Origin: Acidobacteriota bacterium
GTDB lineage: Bacteria; Acidobacteriota; Terriglobia; Terriglobales; SCQP01
Direction: 5' to 3'
Assembly: GCA_021823305.1 (NCBI GenBank)
Contig: JAKAOE010000106.1
Location: 1 to 6,620 of the forward strand
DNA length: 6,620 bases
The notes beneath the pieces were generated by a model. That model made no database searches and was not told the origin of the DNA. It saw only the letters and a program-made list of their open reading frames with translations. Below, one piece after another: positions 5,682 through 6,620 of the stretch. The position numbers were made by a program, and so were the translations under genes. Each line of letters starts with the position of its first letter. Position 1 is the first letter of the stretch.

Positions 5682-6620
5682 ATGGCGTCCCGCCCCGCCA
5701 ACTCGCCCCTGCCGCCCAGCTCCCACGCCGCCTGGCGCCGCGCCTTCCCCGCCGCCGCCGAACTCGAGCGCCGCCTCCAGGCCAGCGTCCGCGGCGAGGT
5801 CGCCTTCGACCCCGGCGCCCGCGCCCTCTACGCCACCGACGCCTCCAACTACCGCCAACTCCCCATCGGCGTCGTTTGCCCCCGCGACGCCGCCGACGTC
5901 GAGGCCGCCGTGGCCGCCTGCCGCGCCTTTGGCGCCCCCCTCCTGCCCCGCGGCGCCGGCACCAGCCTCGCCGGCCAGGGCTGCAACTTCGCCGTGGTGC
6001 TGGACTTCTCCCGCCACCAGGCCCGCATCCTCGAGATCGACCCCGCCCGCCGCCGCGCCCGCGTCGAGCCCGGCATCGTCCTCGACCGCGTGCGCGAGGC
6101 CGCCGAGCGCCACCGCCTCACCTTCGCCCCCGATCCCGCCACCCACAGCCGCTGCACCCTGGGCGGCATGATCGGCAACAACTCCTGCGGCGTCCACGCC
6201 CTCATGGGCGGCAAGACCGTGGACAACATCGCCGCCCTCGACGTCCTCCTCTATGACGGAACCCGCATGCGCCTCGGCCCCATGGACGCCGCCCAGCGCG
6301 CCGCCGCCATCGTCCAGGGCGGCCGCCCCGGCGCCATCGTCGCCGGCCTCGAACGTCTCGCCGCGCGTTACGCTCCGCTCATCCGCGAGCGCTTTCCCCG
6401 CATCCCCCGCCGCGTATCCGGCTACAACCTGGACGAGCTGCTCCCCGAGAACGGCTTTCACCTCGCCCGCGCCCTGGTCGGCTCCGAAGGCACCTGCGTC
6501 ACCGTCCTCGAAGCCACCCTCGAGCTCACCCCCAGCCCGCCCTGCCGCCGTCTGCTGGCGCTCGGTTTCCCCGACGCCTTCCTCGCCGCCGACCACGTCC
6601 CCGCCATCCTCGAGCACCGC
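5682..6620 (+). CDS. FAD-linked oxidoreductase, N-terminal part of a probable fused FAD/4Fe-4S 2-hydroxyacid dehydrogenase, 3' end cut off
   Basis: The frame from ATG 5682 stays open for 313 codons to the right edge. Residues about 40-200 form a PCMH-type FAD-binding domain (FAD_binding_4). Its FAD-contact motif PLLPRGAGTSLAGQG is at 86-100, followed by DPATHSRCTLGGMIGNNSCG at 151-170 and KTVDN at 178-182. RRVSGYNLDELLPENG (243-258) and ALVGSEGT (264-271) mark the passage into the FAD-linked oxidase C-terminal domain. The motif around 151-170 is the form I associate with large proteins of about 950-1000 residues that continue into 4Fe-4S and cysteine-rich (CCG) domains, such as D-2-hydroxyglutarate or D-lactate dehydrogenase relatives (YdiJ/GlcD type). 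Those domains would lie beyond the window, so the fusion is inferred. Such enzymes oxidise 2-hydroxyacids and pass electrons to a carrier in the cytoplasm or at the inner membrane; the substrate is unknown. Codons end almost always in C, and Ala, Arg and Pro are abundant. The gene is divergent from the receptor. The start is chosen as the only ATG before the conserved domain, though no ribosome-binding site supports it. Confidence 0.87.
   Translation, partial: MASRPANSPLPPSSHAAWRRAFPAAAELERRLQASVRGEVAFDPGARALYATDASNYRQLPIGVVCPRDAADVEAAVAACRAFGAPLLPRGAGTSLAGQGCNFAVVLDFSRHQARILEIDPARRRARVEPGIVLDRVREAAERHRLTFAPDPATHSRCTLGGMIGNNSCGVHALMGGKTVDNIAALDVLLYDGTRMRLGPMDAAQRAAAIVQGGRPGAIVAGLERLAARYAPLIRERFPRIPRRVSGYNLDELLPENGFHLARALVGSEGTCVTVLEATLELTPSPPCRRLLALGFPDAFLAADHVPAILEHR

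Noticed and set aside
5676..6617. A 313-codon minus-strand open frame opposite the oxidoreductase
   Set aside because: It consists almost entirely of Gly, Ala, Glu, Asp and Val from complemented GCC-type codons. The plus strand encodes clear FAD-binding motifs.

Overview
The window is high-GC bacterial DNA that most likely comes from an acidobacterium (Acidobacteriota) or a close relative. The main clue is the central gene. It encodes a roughly 1300-residue Oar-like TonB-dependent outer-membrane receptor with an N-terminal carboxypeptidase-regulatory-like domain, a protein type greatly expanded in Acidobacteriota. The taxonomic call is inference; no rRNA or other marker gene is present.

Layout from left to right. 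(1) Positions 1-1357, minus strand: a nearly complete gene for a secreted monoheme c-type cytochrome fused to an outer-membrane beta-barrel, resembling the Cyc2-like cytochrome-porin proteins. It runs off the left edge, probably only a few residues before its stop. (2) Positions 1358-1526: an intergenic region with a ribosome-binding site, a candidate promoter for the cytochrome gene with a CRP/FNR-type palindrome over its -35 box, a second dyad of unknown role, and a strong intrinsic terminator for the receptor gene. (3) Positions 1527-5435, minus strand: the TonB-dependent receptor, intact. (4) Positions 5436-5681: a divergent intergenic region with a candidate receptor promoter, an 8-bp perfect inverted repeat just upstream of it, and a -10-like hexamer so close to the next start codon that the rightward transcript may be leaderless. 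(5) Positions 5682-6620, plus strand: the first 313 residues of an FAD-linked oxidoreductase, probably a large fused FAD/4Fe-4S 2-hydroxyacid dehydrogenase, cut by the right edge.

The receptor and cytochrome genes point the same way, but a terminator and a separate promoter lie between them, so they look like two transcription units. Both products should sit in the outer membrane: one for TonB-driven import of an unknown ligand, the other possibly for electron transfer across the outer membrane. The oxidoreductase is divergent from the receptor and would act in the cytoplasm or at the inner membrane. A shared pathway for the three genes is not shown by the sequence.

The most noteworthy points are the cytochrome-barrel fusion with its CRP/FNR-like site, the six receptor cysteines arranged as three C-X6-C pairs, the possible leaderless start of the oxidoreductase, and a strand-dependent codon bias (G-ending on the minus strand, C-ending on the plus strand) suggesting that the minus strand is the leading strand. 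No mobile element, CRISPR array, tRNA or rRNA was seen.
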